Virus record (IMG/VR): IMGVR_UViG_3300050166_000169
Location: 1 to 28,184 of that record
DNA from: a virus
Reading direction: 5' to 3' (one strand)
DNA length: 28,184 bases
The notes under the pieces were generated by a model. The model was not told where the DNA came from. It worked only from the letters and a program-made list of their open reading frames with translations, and did no database searches. The position numbers and the translations under genes were made by a program. Below are positions 7,190 through 14,199 of this stretch, piece by piece. Position 1 is the stretch's first letter. Each line of letters starts with the position of its first letter.

Positions 7190-7855
7190 GTGGCTGATTC
7201 CGAATACTTGAAGGATTTCAAGGCAGTTTGGGGCGATTCTTGTCAATCAATGTGGGCGGAATTGCTCGCACTTTCGATGGCCGAGTCCCACGTAATTTCC
7301 AACTACGCCAAAATTCCAAGCGATCTGTTGCTCACGGAGATGTTCTATACGCCAGTACTGCGAGGGCGATTGGAAGACTTGCGAAAGGACACTTACCTTT
7401 CACGAGTTGGTATATACCGCCTCGCTGTCATTACAAATCGCTTGGTGGTCCTCTCAGCTTCGTTCGAAACATACTTCTCATATTTTTTGGATGCATTCAT
7501 TCAAACGAAACCGAAGTACTTCGATAAGGCAGAAAATGCACGTACACCAGCGGGCGACAAGTTGCTAGGTGATGTCACAAAGATTCGCGGCTTAAGCGCG
7601 CGAATCAAAAAATTCGGCGAGTTGGCTCCGTCAAAAATCAAGTCAATCGAGGCACGCTTGACTTACCTAGACGATGTGTACATGCTCAGAAACGTGCTTG
7701 CTCATCGCGCAGGTCTAGTGGATGCCCATGCGTCTAGCGTCCTAAAACATCTCAAATTCAACGCTGGGGATCGCGTGTCGCTCTCAACGGACAAGCTGCT
7801 TGAATTAGCCGCCCCAGTCGTTAAGATTGCTGAGGCGCTTGATCAAAAGCTCTAG
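7190..7855 (+). CDS. HEPN-like hypothetical protein
   Basis: A 221-residue protein with GTG start and GGAGA at 7181-7185. It is mainly helical. Residues 160-175 contain 'LDDVYMLRNVLAHRAG', in which R167-x4-H172 is the typical HEPN arrangement at the start of the last long helix, and residues 80-105 ('NRLVVLSASFETYFSYFLDAFI') form the preceding long helix, as in RiboL-PSP/HEPN-like proteins. It may be an RNase or an inactive HEPN adaptor. The 237-base gap upstream contains a possible weak promoter (TTGAAG at 7097-7102, TAGACT at 7119-7124). It converges with the nuclease gene at 7918. It is not similar enough to the other HEPN-like protein here to be called a paralogue. Confidence 0.78.
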   Translation: MADSEYLKDFKAVWGDSCQSMWAELLALSMAESHVISNYAKIPSDLLLTEMFYTPVLRGRLEDLRKDTYLSRVGIYRLAVITNRLVVLSASFETYFSYFLDAFIQTKPKYFDKAENARTPAGDKLLGDVTKIRGLSARIKKFGELAPSKIKSIEARLTYLDDVYMLRNVLAHRAGLVDAHASSVLKHLKFNAGDRVSLSTDKLLELAAPVVKIAEALDQKL

Positions 7856-7917
7856 TAGATTGGGTGGATCCCTCAAAAGCAGTACAGAGCAGTCTATAGA
7901 AAGAAGTGGAAGTTGCT

Positions 7918-8643
7918 TCAACGAGTGAGGCGCGAGCCGATGAGCGACTGGAATAATTGAAGGATTTCTACCTTTGTTCGACCACTACTAATGATGGATA
8001 GGAAATTGTCGAATTTCATCGAAACTTGCACTCCGCTTCTTGGATTGAGCAGAACGAAGTGCTGCCATTCTTCGCTGTGCCCCTCGATTGACGCGGAGAA
8101 GCTGAGCAACCAATATATGGCGATTTGGCGATAGTCGGCCGCAGAGAATCGTTTGGCCGTGCATTTCACTTCGACCAATGTGGAACCTAGAGAGAAATCT
8201 CCGTGACCGTTTGCAATCCACTCAAGGCCTGGGATTTGGGGCCGAATCACGATCGTATGCCCACTTGTCCGACTCATCTCCGTCATTGTGTTGGCGAGAT
8301 TTCTCCCAACAGTTTCCGCCAATAGCTGGTCACCTTCAGTAAGTTGATCGGGCAACTCAGCGTCGAAATAGACGCGTTGCCGACGCAGGGTTTCAGCGAA
8401 ACATCTTGGCCAATCAATGACGACTGCGCCACTAAGAAGAGTCTCGCCTACGGTGTAACCGAGCTCGAAGAGCATTGCACGCTGTAGAGTCGAACGTCGT
8501 ATAAGGTCAGGTCGGAGCGGCTGGATAGGTACAGTTAGCTCAGATTTGTTGAAGTAAGCCACAACGCCCGGCGTTAGTTGTGGAAACACTTCATCGAAGA
8601 CTCCTGGGATATTTCGCGCTACTGTGCGTGGGTCAAACTGCAT
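7918..8643 (-). CDS. PD-(D/E)XK-type nuclease, partner of reverse transcriptase
   Basis: A 241-residue protein. The core reads GDFSLG-STLVEVKCT...YRQIAIYWLL: Asp149, Glu158-x-Lys160 and Gln173 are spaced as in PD-(D/E)XK endonuclease folds (acidic residue before one strand, E-x-K on the next, then a helix with Gln). Residues 1-130 form a separate N-terminal part, helical, beginning 'DPRTVARNIPGVFDEVFPQLTPGVVAYFNKSEL'. Its ATG (8641-8643) lies inside the last codons of the reverse transcriptase gene (11-base overlap), so both proteins are almost certainly made together. A role as the DNA-cutting effector, or as a processing nuclease for the RT product, is inferred from context. I do not recognise a named family for the full protein. 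Confidence 0.82.
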   Translation of the reverse strand: MQFDPRTVARNIPGVFDEVFPQLTPGVVAYFNKSELTVPIQPLRPDLIRRSTLQRAMLFELGYTVGETLLSGAVVIDWPRCFAETLRRQRVYFDAELPDQLTEGDQLLAETVGRNLANTMTEMSRTSGHTIVIRPQIPGLEWIANGHGDFSLGSTLVEVKCTAKRFSAADYRQIAIYWLLSFSASIEGHSEEWQHFVLLNPRSGVQVSMKFDNFLSIISSGRTKVEILQLFQSLIGSRLTR

Positions 8644-10327
8644 CGCTAATCCCTTGAGCCCATTGCATGAAAACGGACGCGAACCGTGGCTCTGCGCCGC
8701 GTGGAAGCTTACTGAGCTTCGCTTTGTCCTTCACTTCGTCAAAGGGTAGCTCGACACCGAGTGCCCACGATTGGCTCGCGGCACGTTTTGCCTGCAGTCG
8801 AGCCTTTGCTCCTTCATCGCCGAACTCTAGTGAGGCGAACCAGTACAGCCGTTGGCATTCCGGACTCATTTGCTGCCAGCGATTACGCAAATAATTAAAC
8901 GCTACGGTATCACCCCATCCGCGCCAGCATTCGATGCAAGCCCGTCGCACGATGTCTAGTTGCGATTCGTCAAACAACTGACGCACAAACAGTACGCGGC
9001 TTGGAGTGCTTTGAAAACGCAAACTCCGCAGGTAGTGGAGTAAGCTGGTGTCTGCCTTCAACAGATGCGCTGAGTGTTTTGGCACGGCATCTAGCAAAGA
9101 ATCAAGCGTTGCGTGGATACTAGAAAACCTTGTATCGCCTCGAAGAGTGGCAATGCCCCGCATGATTGTCGAAAAAGACGAACGAAACGCATGAAGGTTT
9201 TGCTGTTTTAGCAGTGTCCCTGCTATTTCAAGTGCAGCAACCGGCTCATGGAGTCGCATAGTCCGCCCAATCTGGGTTACGAGGAAGGAGTCGGGCAGGG
9301 ACTTCTCAAGCTCACGGTTCAGGAGTTTTCGTACATCAAGTGTCTCTACAGTTTCCACGAGAGACTCATAGTCCTCTTCGGGACTGTCGGAGTATGGATC
9401 GAACTTGAGGTCGATGCTTCGCAGCTTCGCAGCCTCGACGTCATCGCCACCAAGTTGTGATGTGACGTAATCACGATAGTGTTTCGAGGACAAAAACACG
9501 GTCTTCGACTTGTTCAAGCTCAATCCGTAGTCCATCAATGCATGTGCCACAATGCCGAGAGCACGGTATGCCTCTGCAGCATTCTTCGCAATGAGCACAT
9601 AGTCATCAACATACCGGTTCCATTGGATGCCCTTGGCAGTCAAAGACGCATCTACTTGGTTTAGTACAAGTTCAGACAAAATTCGGGCGCCCTGGCCTCC
9701 CACAGGTAGACCGAATGAGCGACCTGCGAAGAACTTGCTAAGCAGCGCATTAACTTGCTTCGCCACTGCTACGGCATCGCCGCCAAGGCCGCCTATTACG
9801 TTTTCAACGTAGTGATGAGAGACGTGCTCATAGAAGCTGGAAATATCTGTTTGTACGACAAATGCCTCGCTACCAGCTATGTTCGCCTGAGCTACCGTTG
9901 CTTCCTTAAAGGCGCGCCACGACTTGGTCTCATCGAATAGCTGTTCGCCTCCGTCAAGCAAGAATCGGTAGGAATGAGCGAAAGGAGAACGATTCGGTTC
10001 AAGTGCTTCCGCGATTGCAATCGCCAATCCATTGAGATAGATGTTCCAGAACGGATGTATCTTTGCTACCACCCGAAATCCAGCTGGACCTGAGGGTGCA
10101 AGCAGCCGCTCGCTATGAACATGCAACTCCGCGATGCGTTCATGATTGTCTTTGCTCGCTTGACTGTCACGAAGTTCAGCGTAGAAACCGTAAGCGATGG
10201 TTGCAAGTGCCTCGGCCTCGTCACCACAGAACCGAACGTCCATGTCAAATGGCAAGGTGTCGTTGTCGCCGTGTTTTGATACCTCGCGGGCAGCGCGTTC
10301 GAAATGATGCAGTTCAGGTTTGAGCAA
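8633..10327 (-). CDS. Reverse transcriptase with C-terminal helical domain (UG/Abi-type)
   Basis: A 564-residue protein; TTG start preceded by AGGAAA at suitable spacing. RT palm motifs are complete: motif A TDISSFY with Asp161 (160-166), motif B 'GLPVGGQGARILSEL' (206-220), motif C YVDD (239-242), motif D 'GLSLNKSK' (268-275). A substrate for cDNA synthesis is not visible. Residues about 300-564 have no maturase or endonuclease motif and read as repeated helices, like the HEAT-like domain of the unknown-group/Abi RTs that act in phage defence (DRT and AbiA/AbiK/Abi-P2 relatives). It is not a group II intron RT (no intron features around it) and retron hallmarks were not seen. The stop overlaps the nuclease start by 11 bases. 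Class within the defence RTs could not be assigned. Confidence 0.88.
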   Translation of the reverse strand: MLKPELHHFERAAREVSKHGDNDTLPFDMDVRFCGDEAEALATIAYGFYAELRDSQASKDNHERIAELHVHSERLLAPSGPAGFRVVAKIHPFWNIYLNGLAIAIAEALEPNRSPFAHSYRFLLDGGEQLFDETKSWRAFKEATVAQANIAGSEAFVVQTDISSFYEHVSHHYVENVIGGLGGDAVAVAKQVNALLSKFFAGRSFGLPVGGQGARILSELVLNQVDASLTAKGIQWNRYVDDYVLIAKNAAEAYRALGIVAHALMDYGLSLNKSKTVFLSSKHYRDYVTSQLGGDDVEAAKLRSIDLKFDPYSDSPEEDYESLVETVETLDVRKLLNRELEKSLPDSFLVTQIGRTMRLHEPVAALEIAGTLLKQQNLHAFRSSFSTIMRGIATLRGDTRFSSIHATLDSLLDAVPKHSAHLLKADTSLLHYLRSLRFQSTPSRVLFVRQLFDESQLDIVRRACIECWRGWGDTVAFNYLRNRWQQMSPECQRLYWFASLEFGDEGAKARLQAKRAASQSWALGVELPFDEVKDKAKLSKLPRGAEPRFASVFMQWAQGISDAV

Positions 10328-10329
10328 AA

Positions 10330-10413
10330 AAGTTTCCTGTTATGGTGTTTGCGCCTTTTTTGTCGGAGCGGCATTCCAATACTAAGGCAATTGACTGACT
10401 GTTGAGGAAACTT
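10330..10413 (-). promoter_or_regulatory. Leader of RT operon with inverted repeat covering the RBS
   Basis: AAGTTTCCT (minus strand, 10413-10405) is perfectly complementary to AGGAAACTT (10338-10330), with a 66-base loop; a G-T pair can extend it to ten pairs. The downstream arm contains the AGGAAA ribosome-binding site of the RT gene and runs into a T-rich stretch that includes the TTG start. When paired, the leader would hide the RBS. The gene-free interval is 10328-10463, between AbiEii stop and RT start. It could also encode a short structured RNA used by the RT; no such RNA family was recognised. Confidence 0.5.
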
Positions 10414-10463
10414 CGATTTGCTTGATCAGAACTAGGTGGCCATGAGTGATTGAAATACGCGAT

Positions 10464-11294
10464 TTATGCAATCAATTTTGTTCGAAGCAATTCAATGACC
10501 GAATTCAGATCTGGTGCTTGCAACTGGTTCTTCTTGATGAATGCTTGCCATTGCTTGATCTTTTGGGGATCGTCGCCAAAGACGGATGTCAGGCCAATGG
10601 GGGTGGAGGCTGGCATGGGCGTATTACGCCGGTCAAGGGTTGCCATGATCGCCGTTTGCACCAACGCTGGATCAAGCTCTTGTGTTGTGAGCAGCACCCA
10701 AAGATCGAAATAGTCCTTAAGCCGAGTGTTGGCCATGCCCAGTGAAACGATGGCTTCGAACTTTTCCGCAACCACGGTGTACCGGGGATAGACCCTGATC
10801 TTGGGCGCTGGCAGTTCTGTCAGCATCACCGGATAGTCGGCCAGCTCAGGCGCTGGGGTGACGGCATCACCATAGCCAATGTCGATCTGGACTGGGCTGC
10901 GAGCGCCATCGAGATGGCCGGTCAAGGTTACTCGAAGACCTGAGTAATTGGCTTCCTTGCGGATTTCGGCGACACGGATGGTGTCGGCATCGAACACGAT
11001 CCCGTCATCACATTCGATTGCGCAGATCTCCCGGAATGCTTCATGCACCAACGGTTCTTCCGCCAAGCCAAAGCCCAGCAGGTCAATGTCCCGGGTGGGG
11101 CGATGCGGGACGTCAAACCACATGTCAAAAAGCAACGCGCCTTTGAGCAGGAAATTGTCCTTGTTGGATGAAACGCTCAGGCGATAGAGCAGGCGCTCCA
11201 AGCCATATCGGGTCAGCACCAGCGAGAAGTCCTGGTTTTCCGCCTTGGCTTTGTTGAGCAGTCTGGCCCGTACAGATGCGGGTTTGTTGATCAC
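10464..11294 (-). CDS. abiEii: AbiEii toxin (nucleotidyltransferase)
   Basis: Toxin of the type IV toxin-antitoxin and abortive-infection system AbiE; family members are nucleotidyltransferases that stop growth when unchecked. Counting from the GTG at 11294 (276 residues), the core shows 'LLKGALLFDMWFDVPHRPTRDIDLLGFG' with Asp69-x-Asp71 as metal ligands in the strand after KGALLF, in line with the nucleotidyltransferase fold (DUF1814). Later conserved parts include the 'VEKFEAIVSLG...RLKDYFDLWVL' helices (AEKFEA...KDYFD), a hallmark of the family. A longer reading from 11360 exists, but 11294 gives a GTGA overlap with the antitoxin stop codon, standard for coupled toxin-antitoxin genes. No truncation is seen. 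Confidence 0.92.
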   Translation of the reverse strand: MINKPASVRARLLNKAKAENQDFSLVLTRYGLERLLYRLSVSSNKDNFLLKGALLFDMWFDVPHRPTRDIDLLGFGLAEEPLVHEAFREICAIECDDGIVFDADTIRVAEIRKEANYSGLRVTLTGHLDGARSPVQIDIGYGDAVTPAPELADYPVMLTELPAPKIRVYPRYTVVAEKFEAIVSLGMANTRLKDYFDLWVLLTTQELDPALVQTAIMATLDRRNTPMPASTPIGLTSVFGDDPQKIKQWQAFIKKNQLQAPDLNSVIELLRTKLIA

Positions 11295-11893
11295 GTGGTT
11301 AGTCCTTCCAGGTATGGACGCATGACGTTTTGCACTCTGCAAATCTGCCCGTAGTGCCAAAGCTCATCCATAGAGACACGCTTTGCATTCCACGCCTCTT
11401 TCAGCGCCTCCATGGCCACGTCCAGGCCAATCTTGTTGCGGTACTTGAAGCAGTCTGCAATGGTTTTGGGCACATTCGTGATCTTCACAGGTACCCCTTC
11501 AATGTTGTGAAGTTCGATGCCCTCGGAGAGCGCTGCTCCACTGAACCGTGCGACATGAAGGGGGGGGTAGGACATCTGTGGTGACCTGGCCTTGTTGTCT
11601 ACCGCAATCCACACCTCAAAGGGCGCTTGGGTTGTCAGTCCGTGGAAGGACAGGGCAGACAGAAGACACACCAGTACCTGGGGATGCTTGCTTGCGACTT
11701 CGGCAAGGCTGGCGAATTCGGATGCTTTGCGTTGCGGCAGTGCATACAGCCCCCGGCTGACCTTGTGCAGTAGTCCTCGCTGGGCAAGCTGCGCCAGGTA
11801 CATGCGTGAATGCCCCCGGGCAACGGCGTCGCTGGGGCGCAGCAGAACCTTGCCCTGGGCGAGATCGAGAAGGTAGTCAGAGGTGGCTTCCAT
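11291..11893 (-). CDS. abiEi: AbiEi antitoxin and repressor
   Basis: Antitoxin of the AbiE pair, 200 residues. The N-terminal winged-helix part (about 15-52) has the family pattern 'GHSRMYLAQLAQRGLLHKVSRGLYALP', followed by the AbiEi antitoxin domain with 'HPQVLVCLLSALSFHGLTTQAPFEVWIAV' and 'VPVKITNVPKTIADCFKYRNKIGLDVAMEALKEA'. In characterised AbiE systems this protein represses its own promoter through inverted repeats and counters the toxin without forming a stable complex with it. The matching inverted repeat lies immediately upstream (11903-11948). The promoter there would place the mRNA start at or within a base or two of the ATG, so the transcript may be leaderless. The toxin gene follows with a GTGA overlap. 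Confidence 0.92.
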   Translation of the reverse strand: MEATSDYLLDLAQGKVLLRPSDAVARGHSRMYLAQLAQRGLLHKVSRGLYALPQRKASEFASLAEVASKHPQVLVCLLSALSFHGLTTQAPFEVWIAVDNKARSPQMSYPPLHVARFSGAALSEGIELHNIEGVPVKITNVPKTIADCFKYRNKIGLDVAMEALKEAWNAKRVSMDELWHYGQICRVQNVMRPYLEGLTT

Positions 11894-11902
11894 GGCGACA
11901 TT

Positions 11903-11948
11903 ATTTCATAACGTCGGTACTTGTCAATAAATACCTACGTTATGAAAT
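11903..11948 (-). promoter_or_regulatory. AbiE promoter with long inverted-repeat operator
   Basis: ATTTCATAACGTCGGTA (11903-11919) and TACCTACGTTATGAAAT (11932-11948) are inverted copies matching at 16 of 17 positions, with a 12-base spacer. The spacer contains TTGACA on the minus strand (11927-11922), and 17 bases further ATAATG (11904-11899) can serve as -10 element, so both arms of the repeat lie on or beside promoter elements. This is the expected layout for autorepression by AbiEi. The repeat is seen directly; the binding protein is inferred from the gene next to it. Confidence 0.8.
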
Positions 11949-12002
11949 TTCAGAGAGGGAGGCGAGGACATGGTCCAGGTGTCGGGTGGAGCGGAAATCG
12001 GA

Positions 12003-12060
12003 TTAAAGAACTGGAGATATCGCCAAAGTTCTTTATTCAGTTCCTTAACAGTTCTTTATT
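12003..12060 (+). promoter_or_regulatory. AGTTCTTTA motif cluster before replication operon
   Basis: Three copies in one direction, AGTTCTTTATT (12027-12037), AGTTCCTTAA (12039-12048) and AGTTCTTTATT (12050-12060), start 12 and 11 bases apart, about one DNA turn. An inverted copy TTAAAGAACT lies at 12003-12012. They stand some 50 bases before the first gene of the early operon. This looks like an operator array for a phage regulator or an iteron set. No repressor gene for it was recognised. The rest of 11949-12111 contains the strong RBS AAAGGAG of the next gene and nothing else I can name. Confidence 0.55.
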
Positions 12061-12111
12061 GATTTCCTGAAATAGCAGCGTTGTCCCCCAACTCTTCGAA
12101 AGGAGTTACCA

Positions 12112-12396
12112 ATGCTGCTTGCAACACCAGCACTCGAGGCGCCAGTTTTCCTGAGCGCCGCTTCCCCTGAATCCACCATGCCCAAGCAGCTGGTGCTGAC
12201 CGAGGCTGACTTGGCCTCGCGCTGGGCCATGAGCCCTAAAACCCTGCAGCGCTGGCGTATGACTGGCACAGGGCCGACCTATCTCAAACTGGGTAAACGG
12301 GTGAGCTACCCGCTCAACGCCGTGATCGCCTTCGAGAACTGCGTCCAGCATGTCTCGACCTCCAAGCGTATCCCCGGGAAGGCAGGTGCGGCATGA
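12112..12396 (+). CDS. Helix-turn-helix (AlpA/excisionase-like) protein
   Basis: A 94-residue protein with a strong ribosome-binding site (AAAGGAG at 12100-12106). Residues 28-70 read 'LTEADLASRWAMSPKTLQRWRMTGTGPTYLKLGKRVSYPLNAVIAFE', the pattern of MerR-type winged HTH domains in AlpA and excisionase proteins (LT..ELA.RW..S..TL.RWR..G.GP...K.G..V.Y....). The first 22 residues are not part of the domain, and an internal ATG at 12178 could also be used. It opens the early operon and overlaps the next gene by ATGA. It may regulate the operon or act as excision factor for the serine recombinase; both are inference. Confidence 0.85.
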   Translation: MLLATPALEAPVFLSAASPESTMPKQLVLTEADLASRWAMSPKTLQRWRMTGTGPTYLKLGKRVSYPLNAVIAFENCVQHVSTSKRIPGKAGAA

Positions 12397-12878
12397 ACCA
12401 CCTGCAATTGCAGCAAGCTGCGCTGCCTGACCTCTCCGTGAGCCAGATCAGCCGTCTGCCCAAAGACCAGCTGGCCCATTTCAGCAACGCGGTGCAGCAG
12501 CTTAATGACTGGACGGTGGAGATGCGTGGCCGGATCAACCGGGCCATGGAAATCCGCTACGCCGACCAGATTCGCCATGCCGAATGCCTTGGCCAGGAGG
12601 AAGCAGCCAGGTTTCGCATCGACGACGGTGACCTGCAGATCGATGTCTCGCAGCCCAAAGAAATCGTCTGGGACCAGCAGCACCTGTCCCAGATTGCTGA
12701 ACGGATGGTGGTGGCCGGTGACCGGGTGCAGGACTTCATGCAAGTCCAGTTCTCGGTGGCCGAGCAGGACTACGCCCGCTGGCACCCACTGCTGCGCGCG
12801 GCATTCCAGCCCGCCCGCAAAGAGCTGATCACTGAACCCACCTTCCAGATCCGCTGGGTCGGCGAAGTCCAGCTTTGA
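12393..12878 (+). CDS. Conserved phage hypothetical protein
   Basis: A 161-residue acidic, mostly helical protein beginning in an ATGA overlap with the HTH gene. Residues 15-60 ('LSVSQISRLPKDQLAHFSNAVQQLNDWTVEMRGRINRAMEIRYADQI') look like long helices, perhaps a coiled coil; residues 75-110 contain short strands around 'IDDGDLQIDVSQPKEIVWDQQHL'. I do not recognise a family. The neighbours (HTH before, DUF669-like protein after, primase further on) place it in the DNA replication or recombination segment of the phage. No enzyme motif is visible. Confidence 0.75.
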   Translation: MNHLQLQQAALPDLSVSQISRLPKDQLAHFSNAVQQLNDWTVEMRGRINRAMEIRYADQIRHAECLGQEEAARFRIDDGDLQIDVSQPKEIVWDQQHLSQIAERMVVAGDRVQDFMQVQFSVAEQDYARWHPLLRAAFQPARKELITEPTFQIRWVGEVQL

Positions 12879-12934
12879 GCGGACTGCCACTTGGACAAAC
12901 CAGAACACAACCCCACACAACAGGAAAACCCTCA

Positions 12935-13651
12935 ATGAACAACGACAGCTACACCCAGGCCGCAACCTATGGCCAATCCTCGACCCACGGCGCCCCAGGT
13001 GCCTGGTGTGACTTCAATGACGCCGATGCACAGCAAGGCGAGTTCAACCTGATTCCTAAGGGCACCCAAGCACTGGTGCGCATGGCCATCAAACCTGGTG
13101 GCTATGACGACGCGAGCAAGGGCTGGACGGGCGGCTATGCCACGGCATCGGATGAAACCGGCGCGGTGTTCCTGTCCTGCGAGTTCGTGCTTCTCACCGG
13201 GTCGTTTGCCAAACGCAAGATCTGGAGCAATGTTGGTCTGCACTCCAACAAAGGGCCTATCTGGGCGCAGATGGGGCGCAGCTTCATCAAGGCCGTGCTC
13301 AACAGTTCGCGCAACATCCATCCCGACGACGCATCCCCAGAGGCGCAGCGTGCCCGACAGATCCGCAGCTTCGGTGACCTCGATGGTGCCGAATTCGCAG
13401 CCCGGATCGGCATTGAAAAAGATGGCCAGGGCGAGTACCGAAACATCATCCGGCTGGTGATCGAGCCCGATCACAAGGAATACGCAGAGCTGATGCAGGC
13501 CAAGCTGCAACGCGACGGTGGCACGGGTGGAGGCTCCGGTGGGGCCCCGGCAATGGCCTCTCCTGCATCAGCAGCAACAGCCACCCAGTCCGGGGCCAGC
13601 TACACCCCCCGTCCGGGTAATGCGCAGGCTCGGCCTGCATGGGCGCAGTGA
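12935..13651 (+). CDS. DUF669-like phage DNA-metabolism protein
   Basis: A 238-residue protein; ATG at 12935 preferred because it follows AGGAAA, whereas the open frame upstream to 12875 adds an unlikely proline/threonine-rich stretch. The middle (about 25-155) resembles DUF669-type proteins: an N-terminal 'F.L.P.GTQALVRMAIKPGG' strand pair, 'VFLSCEFVLLTGSFAKRKIWSNVGL' and 'WAQMGRSFIKAVLNS'. Those proteins accompany phage recombination and replication genes and are thought to bind single-stranded DNA. The tail from about 190 is a Gly/Ala/Ser-rich disordered segment ending 'ARPAWAQ', comparable to SSB tails that recruit partners. Function as an SSB-like protein is inferred. Confidence 0.72.
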   Translation: MNNDSYTQAATYGQSSTHGAPGAWCDFNDADAQQGEFNLIPKGTQALVRMAIKPGGYDDASKGWTGGYATASDETGAVFLSCEFVLLTGSFAKRKIWSNVGLHSNKGPIWAQMGRSFIKAVLNSSRNIHPDDASPEAQRARQIRSFGDLDGAEFAARIGIEKDGQGEYRNIIRLVIEPDHKEYAELMQAKLQRDGGTGGGSGGAPAMASPASAATATQSGASYTPRPGNAQARPAWAQ

Positions 13652-13663
13652 TGGCGGCTTTGC

Positions 13664-14086
13664 ATGAAATGCTGGGTGTGTTCCCGTCAAGCCAAAGGCT
13701 TCGGTCATGTGGATCTTCGCTTCAAGGTGGGGCACCCCAAGCGGTACCCCATCGACTGGATCTTTTGTTCGCAGCGCTGCCAGGCCTGTTTCCACCGGCT
13801 GTACGCAGCCGGTGTGCGGGCACTCGAGCGCGAGGGCACTTTGCCGACGGGAGTAGGCGTGATTGATCCGACGGACGCCGAACTGGCTGCCATGCAGCAG
13901 TGCCTCAAGCCGCTGGGCGAGGCCGCCGGTGAAATCGGTATAGACCGACCACTGTCGAGCTACACCCAGCAAGAGGCCCTGCGGCTGATCAATGCCGTGG
14001 TCACGACCTATGTCGAGGCCATGGTGCAAGAACACGAGCGCAGCAAGTACCCACCTGTTCGCATGCAACTGGATCAATCGCCATAG
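13664..14086 (+). CDS. DUF6511 family zinc-finger phage protein
   Basis: A 140-residue protein. Residues 3-42 form a cysteine finger: CWVC near the start (C3, C6), then 'GHPKRYPIDWIFCSQRCQACFHRLY' with C35, C39 and C42. The C-terminal part (about 66-125) has 'PTDAELAAMQQCLKPLGEAAGEIGIDRPLSSYTQQEALRLINAVVTTYVEAM', a helical segment I associate with DUF6511 and that is frequent before phage replication genes. Function unknown; metal binding is inferred from the cysteines. The ribosome-binding site is weak (GGCGG), and the start is fixed by the cysteine block immediately after it. Confidence 0.75.
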   Translation: MKCWVCSRQAKGFGHVDLRFKVGHPKRYPIDWIFCSQRCQACFHRLYAAGVRALEREGTLPTGVGVIDPTDAELAAMQQCLKPLGEAAGEIGIDRPLSSYTQQEALRLINAVVTTYVEAMVQEHERSKYPPVRMQLDQSP

Positions 14087-14110
14087 AGACGACTTTGAGT
14101 CGATTGTCCT

Positions 14111-14144
14111 GAATCCACCGCAGGACGCAGCGTCCTGCGGATTC
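14111..14144. repeat. Strong hairpin between early genes
   Basis: CCGCAGGACG (14118-14127) and CGTCCTGCGG (14131-14140) pair perfectly around a CAG loop, and flanking GAAT/ATTC can add four more pairs across a CCA bulge. It lies in the 113-base gap between the DUF6511 gene and the next HTH gene. No T-run follows on the plus strand, so it is not a typical terminator; an mRNA stability or attenuation element, or a protein-binding cruciform, would fit. The remainder of the gap holds only the next RBS. Confidence 0.6.
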
Positions 14145-14199
14145 CATCTTCTACCAACCGATGCGGGTGAAACAGATCACCTGCAGGGGAGACTATTTC

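Noticed and set aside
8633-10463. Retron or group II intron
   Set aside because: No maturase or endonuclease domain and no intron domain V/VI-like structure; no msr/msd-type structure was identified in the leader, and the long helical C-terminus fits defence RTs better.
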